64,000 bases of DNA, taken from the NCBI GenBank assembly GCA_039806955.1, contig JBDHQI010000017.1, forward strand, positions 1 to 64,000. The letters are read 5' to 3'. The notes under the pieces are model-generated. The model did no database searches and was not told where the DNA came from. It saw only the letters and a list, made by a program, of their open reading frames with translations. Positions 24,852 through 33,401 of this stretch are shown piece by piece. Made by a program: the position numbers and the translations under genes. How positions within the stretch are numbered: the stretch's first letter is position 1; the number at the start of each line of letters is the position of its first letter. This DNA is from JADLHS01 sp039806955. Lineage in GTDB: Bacteria > Verrucomicrobiota > Verrucomicrobiia > Limisphaerales > JADLHS01.

Positions 24852-27236
24852 CTACGGCCCAAGCAACACGCGATAGAAGCGCAATGGGTAACTGCCCGCG
24901 CCGCTGTCCGTGTAGCTGAACGGCAACGCCGTCGGCGTCGTGGTGGAAAGCGTTTCCCAAGTGCTGAGATTCGTCGAGGCTTGAATGATGTAATCCGGGC
25001 CGACGATGCCGCCGACGGAGAATTCAAATATGCCGCTGCTGTAGCCCACCACCGTGTTGCTAGGCGCAGTCGCAGCGGAGACGAACACTGTGAAACTTTG
25101 CGTCGCGCTCATCGCCGGCGAACCACTGTCGGTCACGCTCACACTGAAGGCGTTGGTGGAGTTGGCCTGCGCGATCAGCGGTCGCCACGCCAGCACGCCG
25201 CTGCCGGTGTTGAGCGTCGCGTTCGTGGGCGCGGTGAGCAGCGCGAAGGTGAGCGTTTGCGCCGGCGTGTCGGAATCCGTCGCCACGTTGGTGATCGAGA
25301 GCGACGTGCCGGGCGTGATGGTTTGGTCGGCCACCGCCGCAAGCGTCGGCGCGGTATTCGTGGTGGAACTGCCGATGGTTACCGCGAAGGCCTTCGTCGC
25401 AGTGGCGCTCGCGCTGTCGGTGACCTGCACGGTGAAGTTAAACGTGCCCGCCGCCGTCGGGGTTCCGCTTAAGACACCGCCGCTGCTCAACGCCAAGCCA
25501 GTCGGCAGCGTGCCGCTGAGAGTGGTCCAGGTGTAGGGGGAGGTGCCGCCCGTCGCCGCCAGGGTTTGGGAATACGCCGAACCGACCGTCCCGCCCGTCA
25601 GAGGGGAAGTCGTGGTGATGGACACACTCGTGCCGATGGTTACCGCGAAGGCCTTCGTCGCAGTGGCGCTCGCGCTGTCGGTGACCTGCACGGTGAAGTT
25701 AAACGTGCCCGCCGCCGTCGGGGTTCCGCTTAAGACACCGCCGCTGCTCAACGCCAAGCCAGTCGGCAGCGTGCCGCTGAGAGTGGTCCAGGTGTAGGGG
25801 GAGGTGCCGCCCGTCGCCGCCAGGGTTTGGGAATACGCCGAACCGACCGTCCCGTCCGTCAGAGGGGAAGTCGTGGTGATGGACACACTCGTGCCGACGG
25901 TCAACGTGGCGTTGGAACTGTATTTGATGCCCATGTGATTCCAGACTTTCGCGCTGTAAGTTCCCGCGTCGCCGGTCGCCACCGACGTATCGGTGTAAGT
26001 GGCATTCGTCGCGCTGGAAAGGGCGACGGCGTCCTTGTACCATTGGTAGTACATTGTGCCCGTTCCCGTGGCCGCGACGGTGAAGCTCGCGCTGCTGCCG
26101 GCGGCATTGGTCAAACTTGTCGGGTGCGTCGTGATCGTTGGCAGCCGGTTGGTCGTGGAGATGGTGTTCGTGCCGAATGCGGCGCCGTAGTCGGTCAGTT
26201 TGTCACGCCACAGTCCGTGGTCATGGACGGAACTTGGATAGGCGACCCCGTTTTCCACGCTGAATTCGATCCACACCCGCGGGCCATCCACGCGAAAATA
26301 ATTGGGTGCCGTGGCCAGCGTGGTGGAACTGCCCGAGTAGCCGACGAAGGTTTCCGCCAGCGCGGCATCCGTCAGATAATCCGCCAGATAATTCGTGGCG
26401 ATGGTTTCATGCACGTTGGTGACCCAGGACAGGATGAAGGTTTTCACCAGGCCCTGTTGCGTGGTCGTAAGATTGGTGTACGACTGGCCGCGGCCCGACG
26501 TGGCAAAGTGCGCGTCATAATTCTTCGGGAAAGTCGTGTCATACGAACTGGGCCCGAACTGCACGCCGCTGAACGTGCCGGTCAACTGCGCCGCTGTGGT
26601 CAAGGTCTGGCGCAGGGAAATGATGGTGCTGCGTTGCAAGCCCAGCGGGGAGTAAACGACTCCATTGTTGGTCCAACTGTTCGGTTCGGTGCCGATGAAC
26701 ATCGGCGTGCCGCTGTGGTAGGTGCCGTTGAACGTGATGTTGTAGGCCATGTGATGACCGCCCATTTGCGGCATCCAGATTCCCGTGGTGGACGGCACGC
26801 CAACGAAGGCGACAGAGTAGAGGTTCGAACCCCACGTGCTCTGACTGGCCCCGCCAATGAGCCCGTCCGCCTTGCGAATTTCGTCGAACAGTGCGATCCC
26901 CCGCGCGCTCAACAGATTCGTACCGACGTTCAGCGCGGCACCAATCTGCGTGCTCGTGAAATTCACAAATTGCACGCCATTTCGGGGCGTGCCACCGACC
27001 GGGATGTTCGACCATTTGCCCGCGTTGGCCAGGGTGGCTGTGTACACCGTCGAGTTTGAATACGTCGTGCTCAACGTGGCGAGAAACGCGGTTGCGGCGT
27101 TAAGGACGTTCGTGACGTTCGCCTGCGCAAAGGTCGCGCCGGTCGAAACCAGTGTGATGCCGAGCGCGGCAAGCAGCCCGCGCACGTGCCGGGGGAAGCG
27201 TCGTGAGGTTCGCGTGGAGTGGTCAGGGGTTTTCAT
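24852..27236 (-). CDS. Exported DUF3500 protein with Ig-like repeats
   Basis: The 794-residue protein begins with a basic signal peptide (cleavage near ATFAQA). Residues about 40-365 match DUF3500, including NYDAHFATSGRG, YFRVDGPRVWIEFS and VHDHGLWRDKLTDYG. This domain of unknown function often occurs beside HupE/UreJ-type proteins. An Ig-like domain follows (about 370-450), then two nearly identical 87-residue putative-Ig/cadherin-like repeats (about 450-625), a further cadherin-like domain and the C-terminal module ending FYRVLLGP. The start overlaps the end of the hupE-like gene by 14 bases, so the two are coupled. Confidence 0.8.
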   Translation of the reverse strand: MKTPDHSTRTSRRFPRHVRGLLAALGITLVSTGATFAQANVTNVLNAATAFLATLSTTYSNSTVYTATLANAGKWSNIPVGGTPRNGVQFVNFTSTQIGAALNVGTNLLSARGIALFDEIRKADGLIGGASQSTWGSNLYSVAFVGVPSTTGIWMPQMGGHHMAYNITFNGTYHSGTPMFIGTEPNSWTNNGVVYSPLGLQRSTIISLRQTLTTAAQLTGTFSGVQFGPSSYDTTFPKNYDAHFATSGRGQSYTNLTTTQQGLVKTFILSWVTNVHETIATNYLADYLTDAALAETFVGYSGSSTTLATAPNYFRVDGPRVWIEFSVENGVAYPSSVHDHGLWRDKLTDYGAAFGTNTISTTNRLPTITTHPTSLTNAAGSSASFTVAATGTGTMYYQWYKDAVALSSATNATYTDTSVATGDAGTYSAKVWNHMGIKYSSNATLTVGTSVSITTTSPLTDGTVGSAYSQTLAATGGTSPYTWTTLSGTLPTGLALSSGGVLSGTPTAAGTFNFTVQVTDSASATATKAFAVTIGTSVSITTTSPLTGGTVGSAYSQTLAATGGTSPYTWTTLSGTLPTGLALSSGGVLSGTPTAAGTFNFTVQVTDSASATATKAFAVTIGSSTTNTAPTLAAVADQTITPGTSLSITNVATDSDTPAQTLTFALLTAPTNATLNTGSGVLAWRPLIAQANSTNAFSVSVTDSGSPAMSATQSFTVFVSAATAPSNTVVGYSSGIFEFSVGGIVGPDYIIQASTNLSTWETLSTTTPTALPFSYTDSGAGSYPLRFYRVLLGP
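25371..25892 (-). repeat. Two near-identical tandem 261-bp copies in the DUF3500 gene
   Basis: Copies at about 25371-25631 and 25632-25892 have a period of 261 bp (87 codons). They differ at only a few bases, for example CCGCCCGTC versus CCGTCCGTC. The low divergence indicates a recent in-frame duplication. Confidence 0.9.
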
Positions 27237-28482
27237 AATTTTTTCCAGGGCTTAATTGTTGCAGGCAAAGCGCGATGAGGGTGATGACCGCGAAAGCGCT
27301 CATGGCCCAGAGCGGGTGCGCGGCAATTTGGTTCAGAACCGGTTCGAAGGGATTGCGCCACGCCCAGGCGCGCTCGACGATCCAGCCCAGCGCCGCCAGT
27401 CCGCCGATAACCGCGCCTCCGATCCGGATCGGCGTGTAAAATCGCGTGCGGCTCAAGACCAGCAGCCACGGGATCGTGACGGCCACGACCGCCAGTTGCA
27501 TCAGCTCGATGCCGAGATTGAAGCCGAGAATCGTCGAAGCCAGATACCACGGCGAGAAACCGTATTCCGCAATGCTCCCCGCGAAGGCCAGGCCGTGAAC
27601 CAAACCAAAGCCGGCGGCGATCCAGGTTTCCCGCCCGGCAAACCACGGACGAACGGCGTGTCCCGCCGAAACCAGAATGGAAAGGGCGATGAGAATCTCC
27701 ACCGGCTGGCCTGGCAGCCGCACCCACCCCAGCGCGCCAATGAGCAACGTCAGCGAGTGGCCGACCGTGAACGCGGTGACGATTTTCAGCAATTGCAGCA
27801 AGCTGCGTTTGAAGCCGCCGAAATGTGCCCAACGCTTGTTGGTCGCCAGCAATGGCGCCGGCAGCAACAACACGAGCAGAAACAGCAGATGATCCGTTCC
27901 CGTCGCGATGTGATGCATGCCCACGCCGAGCACGGAGCGAAAGCCTTCCCACCAACTGCCGCGCGTCCGGTCAATCACCATCGGCACAATCGCGAATTCA
28001 ATCATGCCCAACAACTCGGGCTGGCCGGAAAAAACCGCCGTGTCCCAATCGTTGCGAACCGAGACCATGGCTTTGTGGTTCAGCACCTCGTGGTTGATGA
28101 GCGAATAATGAAGAACGACTTTTCGCGGCGTTGTTTCGGGCGGCGGGGTCAGCGCCAGGTGGGCGACGAGGTCGAACGGCGGTTGATTGGTCTGCAACCC
28201 GAGCCGCTCGACCGACACCCTCCATGCGCGACCATCGAGCGTCTCCGGCTTCACGTGCGCGGCGATGTATTCTTTCAACGCCACCTCATGTCGGGCGAGC
28301 GCCTCCGCCGGATTCGCGAGCAACGGTTGCTTGAAGCTCAACTCCAGATCCCCCAGCGGCAGCGTCACCTCCGCCCCAACGTGGTCCGGATAAAAATCCA
28401 ACAGCACCGCTGTCCCCGGCAAGTTGTGGGCGCGCGCCGTCGCGCCGGAGCACGCCAGAACAATCAGCCACACCCACAGCAT
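27223..28482 (-). CDS. HupE/UreJ-family membrane protein
   Basis: The protein carries a signal peptide (MLWVWLIVLACSGATARA) and a periplasmic beta-rich part (about 20-200). A C-terminal membrane domain has several helices and the HupE/UreJ-type motifs HHIATGTDHLLFLL and FGLVHGLAFA. Relatives were named as nickel transporters of hydrogenase/urease loci, but the long forms with an exported N-terminal domain are uncharacterised. The start is uncertain: in-frame ATGs at 28665 and 28644 would add a Pro/Ala-rich stretch encoded by a 9-bp tandem repeat. The ATG at 28482 puts the signal peptide at the N-terminus. It is first in a coupled pair with the DUF3500 gene. Confidence 0.78.
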   Translation of the reverse strand: MLWVWLIVLACSGATARAHNLPGTAVLLDFYPDHVGAEVTLPLGDLELSFKQPLLANPAEALARHEVALKEYIAAHVKPETLDGRAWRVSVERLGLQTNQPPFDLVAHLALTPPPETTPRKVVLHYSLINHEVLNHKAMVSVRNDWDTAVFSGQPELLGMIEFAIVPMVIDRTRGSWWEGFRSVLGVGMHHIATGTDHLLFLLVLLLPAPLLATNKRWAHFGGFKRSLLQLLKIVTAFTVGHSLTLLIGALGWVRLPGQPVEILIALSILVSAGHAVRPWFAGRETWIAAGFGLVHGLAFAGSIAEYGFSPWYLASTILGFNLGIELMQLAVVAVTIPWLLVLSRTRFYTPIRIGGAVIGGLAALGWIVERAWAWRNPFEPVLNQIAAHPLWAMSAFAVITLIALCLQQLSPGKNYENP

Positions 28483-28714
28483 CCGCAGGAATCGCGTCGT
28501 CGTTTCCGAATACTGCACCAGCGAGTACGCCCGCTTCTGAACGGCGCGCACCGGCTTGGGCGGTTGCGAAGCCGTGACCACGCCCGCTGCGGGGCTGCCA
28601 GGCGGCGCGGGCGGCGCGGGCGGCGCGGGCGGCGGCGTGGACATCAGTATTGCTGCTGGGCGCATGACAAATTCTGCAACAGCAGTATTTAGGCGCAAAG
28701 TCCCGGCAAAGTCA

Positions 28715-28734
28715 TGTTAAGGAGTGTTAAGAGG
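28715..28734. promoter_or_regulatory. Candidate operator in divergent hupE-like/histidine kinase region
   Basis: TGTTAAGGAG and TGTTAAGAGG are adjacent direct repeats with a 10-bp period. They match the CTTAAY core of the sites at 24632 and 31457, but with one base less between the half sites. There is no convincing -10 box at the same distance, so confidence is lower. Confidence 0.45.
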
Positions 28735-28798
28735 CAGCTCGGACCGTTGCCCTGGCCCGGAGGCGTGGTTATGCTCTGTCCGAGTCCTATCCGACATC

Positions 28799-30427
28799 AT
28801 GAGCCGCTTGCGACAAATTCCCCACGCCGACTGGTGGCTCGGCGGCTTGATGTTCCTGCTCTGCGCGGTGTTGACGGTCCTGCAATACCGTTGGACCGGC
28901 GAAATCGCCCGGGCAGAGATGACGCGCCGCCGCGACAATCTGGCGGAAGAGTCCCAAGCGCTCGCGCACGAGTTCGACGCAGAACTCAGCGCCGCGTGCG
29001 ATCAACTCAGGCCCGACCGCGCGGAGTTTGCCAATCAATCGCGTGAAGCCGCGCACCTCGCGCGCCTCAAGGAATGGCAGGCCACCCGTCCGCGGCCCCT
29101 CTTTAGCCGGATCGCCTTGGGCCAGACCGTCAGCAATCAAGTGCAACTTTCCATCCTCGACCCGACCGCCGCGCGTTTTGTCCCGACCCACTGGCCAACC
29201 GAGTGGGCCGCGCTGCATGAAAATCTCCTGGCTAAATTCAACGGCGGTTCGCCTCCATTCAACGATAAGCGGGGGGTATTGCTGGAGTTTCCCGGTTTCG
29301 CGAAAGCGGGGCGCGAACACTGGTTGATTTTGGAACTGGACCTGGCCTACGCGCGCGACCGCTGGCTGCCGGAACTCATCGCCAAACACCTCAATCCCGG
29401 CGGGCGCACCGTTTACGACGCGCGCATCCAGACCGGTGATGGTTCGCTGCTCTGTGCGACCACGACCGATGCGGTTGGTTCCGCCACCGAAAGAGTTTCG
29501 TTGCGGTTCAACCGGCGCGGAAAAACCGAACGCACTTCACGCGGGCCGGGACAGACCAGTGGTGTTTGGAGCTTGGAAACGTGGCAGCGGCCTGGTGTGT
29601 TGGAAGCCACCGTGGCCGCCGCTCGCCGCCGCAACTTCGGCATCGCCGTCGGCATCAATCTGATCATGTTCGCGACCGGCCTGGCGCTCATTCAGCACAC
29701 CCGCCGCGCGCGGAAGCTCGCCGAGCAACAGATGAGTTTCGTCGCCAACGTCTCGCATGAACTGCGCACGCCGCTCACCGTCATCCGCGGCGCGGCTCAC
29801 AACCTCCAGCGCGGCGTCGTTCACGAGCGCCCACAGATCGAACAGTACTCCGGCCTCATCATCGAACACACCGAGCAGCTCACCGACATGATCGAACAAT
29901 TGCTCGAACTGGCCGGCGTGAAGAAAAACCGCGCCGCGCTCGCGCCCCAGCCGGTGGACGTGGGCCAGGTGCTCGGCGAAGCCATCGCCGCCGCCAAGCA
30001 TGACACGCAGATCGCGGGCTGCACGGTGCAATGTGAATTGCCCGCCGCGCTGCCTGCTGTGCGCGGCGATGCCGCCGCGCTGCGCCGGGCGTTTCAAAAC
30101 CTCATCGCCAACGCCGCCAAACACGGAAGTGACGGCGGCTGGATCGGCGTTTCAGCCAAAGCGGTGAACCATCACAAGCCGCCGCAGGTGGAAGTGCGCG
30201 TGACGGATCGCGGCCCGGGAATTCCGGCGGCGGAACAGGCAAACATTTTCAAACCGTTCGTGCGCGGCGCGCGGGCGGAGGCGCAGCAGATTCGCGGCAG
30301 CGGCCTCGGCTTGAGCCTCGTGCGGGAAATCGTGGAACTGCACCAGGGCAGCGTCACGCTCGACAGCCAACCCGGCCACGGCGCGACGTTCATCGTGCGG
30401 CTGCCCATCGCACAGGAACAATCGTGA
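28799..30427 (+). CDS. Membrane sensor histidine kinase
   Basis: The 542-residue kinase has one transmembrane helix at about 12-29, a periplasmic sensor region (about 30-280) without a recognised fold, and a second helix at about 281-298. HisKA follows, with phospho-acceptor H320 in VSHELRTPLTVI, and then a HATPase with N box (NLIANAAKHG), DRGPGIP and GSGLGLSL. The ATG at 28799 is chosen because the first helix then sits near the N-terminus; the frame is open to 28724. Its stop overlaps the response regulator start (GTGA). It is divergent from the HupE/DUF3500 operon, which it may control. Confidence 0.9.
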   Translation: MSRLRQIPHADWWLGGLMFLLCAVLTVLQYRWTGEIARAEMTRRRDNLAEESQALAHEFDAELSAACDQLRPDRAEFANQSREAAHLARLKEWQATRPRPLFSRIALGQTVSNQVQLSILDPTAARFVPTHWPTEWAALHENLLAKFNGGSPPFNDKRGVLLEFPGFAKAGREHWLILELDLAYARDRWLPELIAKHLNPGGRTVYDARIQTGDGSLLCATTTDAVGSATERVSLRFNRRGKTERTSRGPGQTSGVWSLETWQRPGVLEATVAAARRRNFGIAVGINLIMFATGLALIQHTRRARKLAEQQMSFVANVSHELRTPLTVIRGAAHNLQRGVVHERPQIEQYSGLIIEHTEQLTDMIEQLLELAGVKKNRAALAPQPVDVGQVLGEAIAAAKHDTQIAGCTVQCELPAALPAVRGDAAALRRAFQNLIANAAKHGSDGGWIGVSAKAVNHHKPPQVEVRVTDRGPGIPAAEQANIFKPFVRGARAEAQQIRGSGLGLSLVREIVELHQGSVTLDSQPGHGATFIVRLPIAQEQS

Positions 30428-31110
30428 GCGCCCGCATCCTGTTGGTGGAAGACGAAGCCGGCGTGGCCCTCGTGGTGGCTGATTTATTGCGCGCCGAAGG
30501 GCATGACGTGGAGGTGGCGCGCGAGGGCAAAAGCGGATTGCGCCGCGCCCTGGAGGACAAGTTCGACATGCTCATCCTCGATGTGATGCTACCGAACCTG
30601 AACGGCATGGATTTATGTTACGCCGTGCGCGAACGCGGCTTCGACGGCGGGATTGTCATGCTGACGGCGAAGGGGCAAATCCCCGATCGCGTGCAAGGCT
30701 TGAAGTTCGGCGCGGACGACTATCTCGTGAAACCGTTCGATCCCGACGAGCTGCTGGCGCGCGTCAGCGCGTTGTTGCGCCGCGTGAACAAGGAACAACT
30801 GACCCCCGTGATGCGGATCGAGTTTGGCGACGTCGTGGCGGACTTTGCCCGGATGGAATTCACCAAGGGCGACCTGTCCGTCAGCCTCGCCGCGAAGGAG
30901 GCCGAACTGCTGCGTTTTCTGATCAATCATCGGGGCCGGATTGTTACGCGGGAACAAATCCTCAAACACGTTTGGAGCCAGCAACAATTCATCACCGAAC
31001 GCACCGTGGACGTGCATGTGTCCTGGCTGCGGCAAAAACTGGAAGACGACCCCCAGTCGCCGCGCCACATCCTCACCGCGCGCGGGGAGGGGTATCGCTT
31101 CAATCGGTGA
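30424..31110 (+). CDS. OmpR/PhoB-family response regulator
   Basis: The 228-residue regulator has a receiver domain (about 1-115). Phospho-acceptor D53 is in LILDVMLPN, the acidic pair is in LVEDEAG, and the conserved Lys is in YLVKPF. A winged-helix DNA-binding domain follows (about 130-228), ending in RGEGYRFNR. It starts with GTG inside the kinase stop. PhoB-type regulators bind tandem 7-bp half sites spaced 11 bp, which matches the direct repeats found at 24632 and 31457. Confidence 0.93.
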   Translation: MSARILLVEDEAGVALVVADLLRAEGHDVEVAREGKSGLRRALEDKFDMLILDVMLPNLNGMDLCYAVRERGFDGGIVMLTAKGQIPDRVQGLKFGADDYLVKPFDPDELLARVSALLRRVNKEQLTPVMRIEFGDVVADFARMEFTKGDLSVSLAAKEAELLRFLINHRGRIVTREQILKHVWSQQQFITERTVDVHVSWLRQKLEDDPQSPRHILTARGEGYRFNR

Positions 31111-31170
31111 AATCGGTCCGAAGGGGTTCGCGCCATTCATCGGCAGGGTTATCGGCTTGAGGTGCTGGCA
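31097..31170 (-). repeat. Copy B of the dispersed ~70-bp sequence
   Basis: It contains TTCGCGCCATTCATCGGCA and GCTTCAATCGG in the same order and spacing class as copy A near 24.7 kb. It covers the end of the response regulator gene and the 3' part of the short exported ORF. Confidence 0.5.
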
Positions 31171-31300
31171 CTCGGTCACCGTGTGGAATATTCTCGACGC
31201 GATCGGCATCCGCGGCCCCGGCCACGGCCGCCCACCCCAGCAAGAGGGCCGTGGTCAGGTGACCGGCCAGAAGTTTAGTAACCAGAAGACGCGAGTTCAT
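31100..31300 (-). CDS. Short exported ORF or truncated remnant
   Basis: This 66-residue frame starts with a clear signal peptide (LLAGHLTTALLLGWAAVAGA) followed by ADADRVEN, the same residues that follow the signal peptide of the Cthe_2159-like protein at 24589. The rest (PAPQADNPADEW...) belongs to the dispersed repeat also found near 24.7 kb. Its 3' end overlaps the response regulator gene tail to tail. A candidate operator and -10 box lie upstream at 31441-31474. It is either a genuine small secreted protein of the regulon or the 5' stub of a lost paralogue; I cannot decide from sequence alone. Confidence 0.4.
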   Translation of the reverse strand: MNSRLLVTKLLAGHLTTALLLGWAAVAGAADADRVENIPHGDRVPAPQADNPADEWREPLRTDFTD

Positions 31301-31605
31301 ATTGAATTGTCGGTTGGTTGGTCATTGGGTAAAGCCAGTCGCAAAGCCTGATTCGCTGAGTGAAAGCCAGGCGAAATTGTGTCAACGGCCCGGAAGGAGT
31401 TATTGGTCATGTTATCTTTGTGCTGCAACCATGCGGGGGGATTCTATTCCAGCTTCGATTAAGCCATGATTAAGACCCGGACACCAAGGCGGAATTATGG
31501 CTTTCGCGGCGGAAGGAGATTCATTTGTCCGGACCATGGGATTGGAGTGCAAAAGAAAGCCCCCATTCACCCAACATTGATCCGGAAGCGCCAGGCCGGC
31601 GCCTG
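31301..31605. other. Gap between the short exported ORF and mpl
   Basis: The only structure seen is the operator-like direct repeat with its -10 box (31441-31474). No further gene was recognised. Confidence 0.5.
31441..31474 (-). promoter_or_regulatory. Candidate response-regulator operator and -10 box
   Basis: On the minus strand CTTAATCATGGCTTAATC (31474-31457) has two identical 7-bp half sites with an 11-bp period. TAGAAT (31446-31441) follows after 10 bases. The layout is identical to that at 24616-24649. Confidence 0.5.
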
Positions 31606-33003
31606 CTAACTGCGCCGCCCAAATCGCGCCAGCAGTTTCTGGTGAATGTCCCCGAAGCCGCCGTTGCTGAAAACGCACACGACGTCGCCCGGCTGCACCT
31701 GCGTGCCGCAGTGCGCCACAATCGCGTCGGCGTCGGCCAGATACGCGGCGTTCTTGCCGGCCGCCTGGATCGTCGCCATCAACTGCGCGGGATTCAATCG
31801 CTCTTCCGGCTTGAGCAACTCCAATCGCGCGATCTGCGAAACGATCACCCCATCAGCATCCGCGAACGCCTCCGCCAGTTCCTGCTGAAACACATTGCGG
31901 CGCGTGGTGTTGCTGCGGGGTTCGAAGATGGCCCAGATTTTTTCCTTCGCGTATTTCACCCGCAACGCCCGCAACGTCTCGCGGATTGCCGTCGGATGAT
32001 GGCCGAAGTCGTCAATCACCGTCACGCCGCCGGAGATGCCGCGCACCTCCATGCGGCGCTTGATGCCCTTGAACGTGTCGAACGCGCTCTGGATTTCCTT
32101 GTTCGTCAACCCGCAGTGTTTTGCCGCCGCCACCACCGCGAGCGCATTGCGCACGTTGAGTTCGCCGACCAGGTTCAGATGAAACTTCGCGCTGGGGATC
32201 TCGAACTCGCTCGCCGTCGGACCGAGCCGGAGATTCGTGGCGCGGATGGCATTGTGCTCGCCAAGGCCGAAGCGCTTCACCGGACAGAAATTCACGTTCA
32301 GCAGCGGCGCGAGGTTGGGATCGTCGCCGTTGCCGAGCAACAGGCCGTTGCGCGGCACGAGCCGGATGAAATGCGAGAAGGTTTTCTGCACCGCCGCGAG
32401 GTTCTCGAAAATGTCGGCGTGATCAAACTCGAGATTGTTCACGATGGCGACCTCGGGCAGGTAATGGATGAACTTACTGCGCTTGTCGAAGAACGCCGTG
32501 TCGTATTCGTCACCCTCGATGATGAACCATTCGCTGTCCGTGAACCGCGCGCCCTGGCCGAGATTGTTTGGGATGCCGCCAATGAGGAAGCTCGGATTCC
32601 GGCCATTGTGTTCAAACACCCAGGCCAGCAGCGACGTGGTCGTCGTCTTGCCATGCGTGCCGCTGACGACGACGCAGCGTTTGCCGCGGATGAAAAATTC
32701 CCGGAGCAAATCCGGCAGCGAACAAAATCGCAGCTTGTGATCCAGCGCGTATTCCGCCTCGGGATTGCCGCGCGAAATGGCGTTGCCGATGACAACAAGA
32801 TCGGGTTGGTGCGCGAGATTGCGTTCCGCATAACCATTCATCACCTCAATCTGACGTTCGGCCAGGAAGATGGACATGGGCGGATAAACGTTCTGATCCG
32901 AGCCGGTGACCTGATAGCCCTTTTCCTGCAACGCGGCGGCGGTGGCGGCCATCGCCGTGCCGCAAATCCCGACAAAGTGAACTGATTTGATTTCCGCAAA
33001 CAT
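31606..33003 (-). CDS. mpl: Murein tripeptide ligase Mpl
   Basis: UDP-N-acetylmuramate:L-Ala-gamma-D-Glu-meso-DAP ligase recycles cell-wall tripeptide in the cytoplasm. The N-terminal VHFVGICGTAMAA binds UDP-MurNAc, the ATP loop GTHGKTTTT is at 115-123, and EGDEYDTAFFDKRSKF is a typical Mpl segment. The frame is open to 33204, but the family N-terminus matches the ATG at 33003 (465 residues, normal length). Presence of Mpl implies diaminopimelate-containing peptidoglycan that is recycled. Confidence 0.94.
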   Translation of the reverse strand: MFAEIKSVHFVGICGTAMAATAAALQEKGYQVTGSDQNVYPPMSIFLAERQIEVMNGYAERNLAHQPDLVVIGNAISRGNPEAEYALDHKLRFCSLPDLLREFFIRGKRCVVVSGTHGKTTTTSLLAWVFEHNGRNPSFLIGGIPNNLGQGARFTDSEWFIIEGDEYDTAFFDKRSKFIHYLPEVAIVNNLEFDHADIFENLAAVQKTFSHFIRLVPRNGLLLGNGDDPNLAPLLNVNFCPVKRFGLGEHNAIRATNLRLGPTASEFEIPSAKFHLNLVGELNVRNALAVVAAAKHCGLTNKEIQSAFDTFKGIKRRMEVRGISGGVTVIDDFGHHPTAIRETLRALRVKYAKEKIWAIFEPRSNTTRRNVFQQELAEAFADADGVIVSQIARLELLKPEERLNPAQLMATIQAAGKNAAYLADADAIVAHCGTQVQPGDVVCVFSNGGFGDIHQKLLARFGRRS

Positions 33004-33020
33004 AATTGAAATTGCAACCC

Positions 33021-33401
33021 TCAGGCCCGGGTCAGCGCATTTTCGCTGACGAACAGATTGCGCGACCGAAACGCGGCCGGACTTTCCAAAAGCAACACCG
33101 CTCGCAGGGAATCGAGAGAAGAAGCAAACCAGGGGCGGCGCAGAAAGCGTTGGTCCGCCCGAACCCAGGCCGGCTCTGGAAGATTGAATTTCCACGCCAG
33201 CCATTCCGCCGTGGCGGCTAGATAAGCGTCTTCGATTGCGCCCAGTTGCGGAATTTTTTCCGCCAGTGGCGCCGGTGAGGTAGCGATTGCTTCCGGCTGG
33301 GGCTGGGCATAAAAGCCGTCGAGAAAATTACGCAGAGAGAAATCGAAAGATTCCCCGCGCGCGGTGAGTTGCGCCACTTCGGCCAGCGTTTGCGGAATCA
33401 T
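33021..33401 (-). CDS. Conserved protein paired with a DUF6036-type protein
   Basis: The 126-residue protein has no domain I can name. It is rich in Leu/Ala helices, with the stretches TLAEVAQLTARGESFDF near the start and RPWFASSLDSLRAVLLLESP near the end. The ATG at 33401 overlaps the stop of the upstream nucleotidyltransferase-like gene (ATGA); the frame is open further upstream, but that part is antisense-like. Coupling to the DUF6036-type gene suggests a two-component unit, possibly toxin-antitoxin-like, but no HEPN or toxin active-site motif is visible. Confidence 0.65.
   Translation of the reverse strand: MIPQTLAEVAQLTARGESFDFSLRNFLDGFYAQPQPEAIATSPAPLAEKIPQLGAIEDAYLAATAEWLAWKFNLPEPAWVRADQRFLRRPWFASSLDSLRAVLLLESPAAFRSRNLFVSENALTRA

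Noticed and set aside
25371..25892. CRISPR-like direct repeat
   Set aside because: The repeat is two adjacent 261-bp protein domain copies with no spacers; no CRISPR array or cas gene was seen.
27256..28692. 478-codon open frame on the plus strand
   Set aside because: Antisense to the HupE-like gene; composed of Arg/Gln/Pro-rich shadow sequence.
31525..32985. 486-codon open frame on the plus strand
   Set aside because: It lies entirely antisense to mpl, has a low-complexity Arg/Ala/His-rich composition and no family signature; it is a GC-driven shadow frame.
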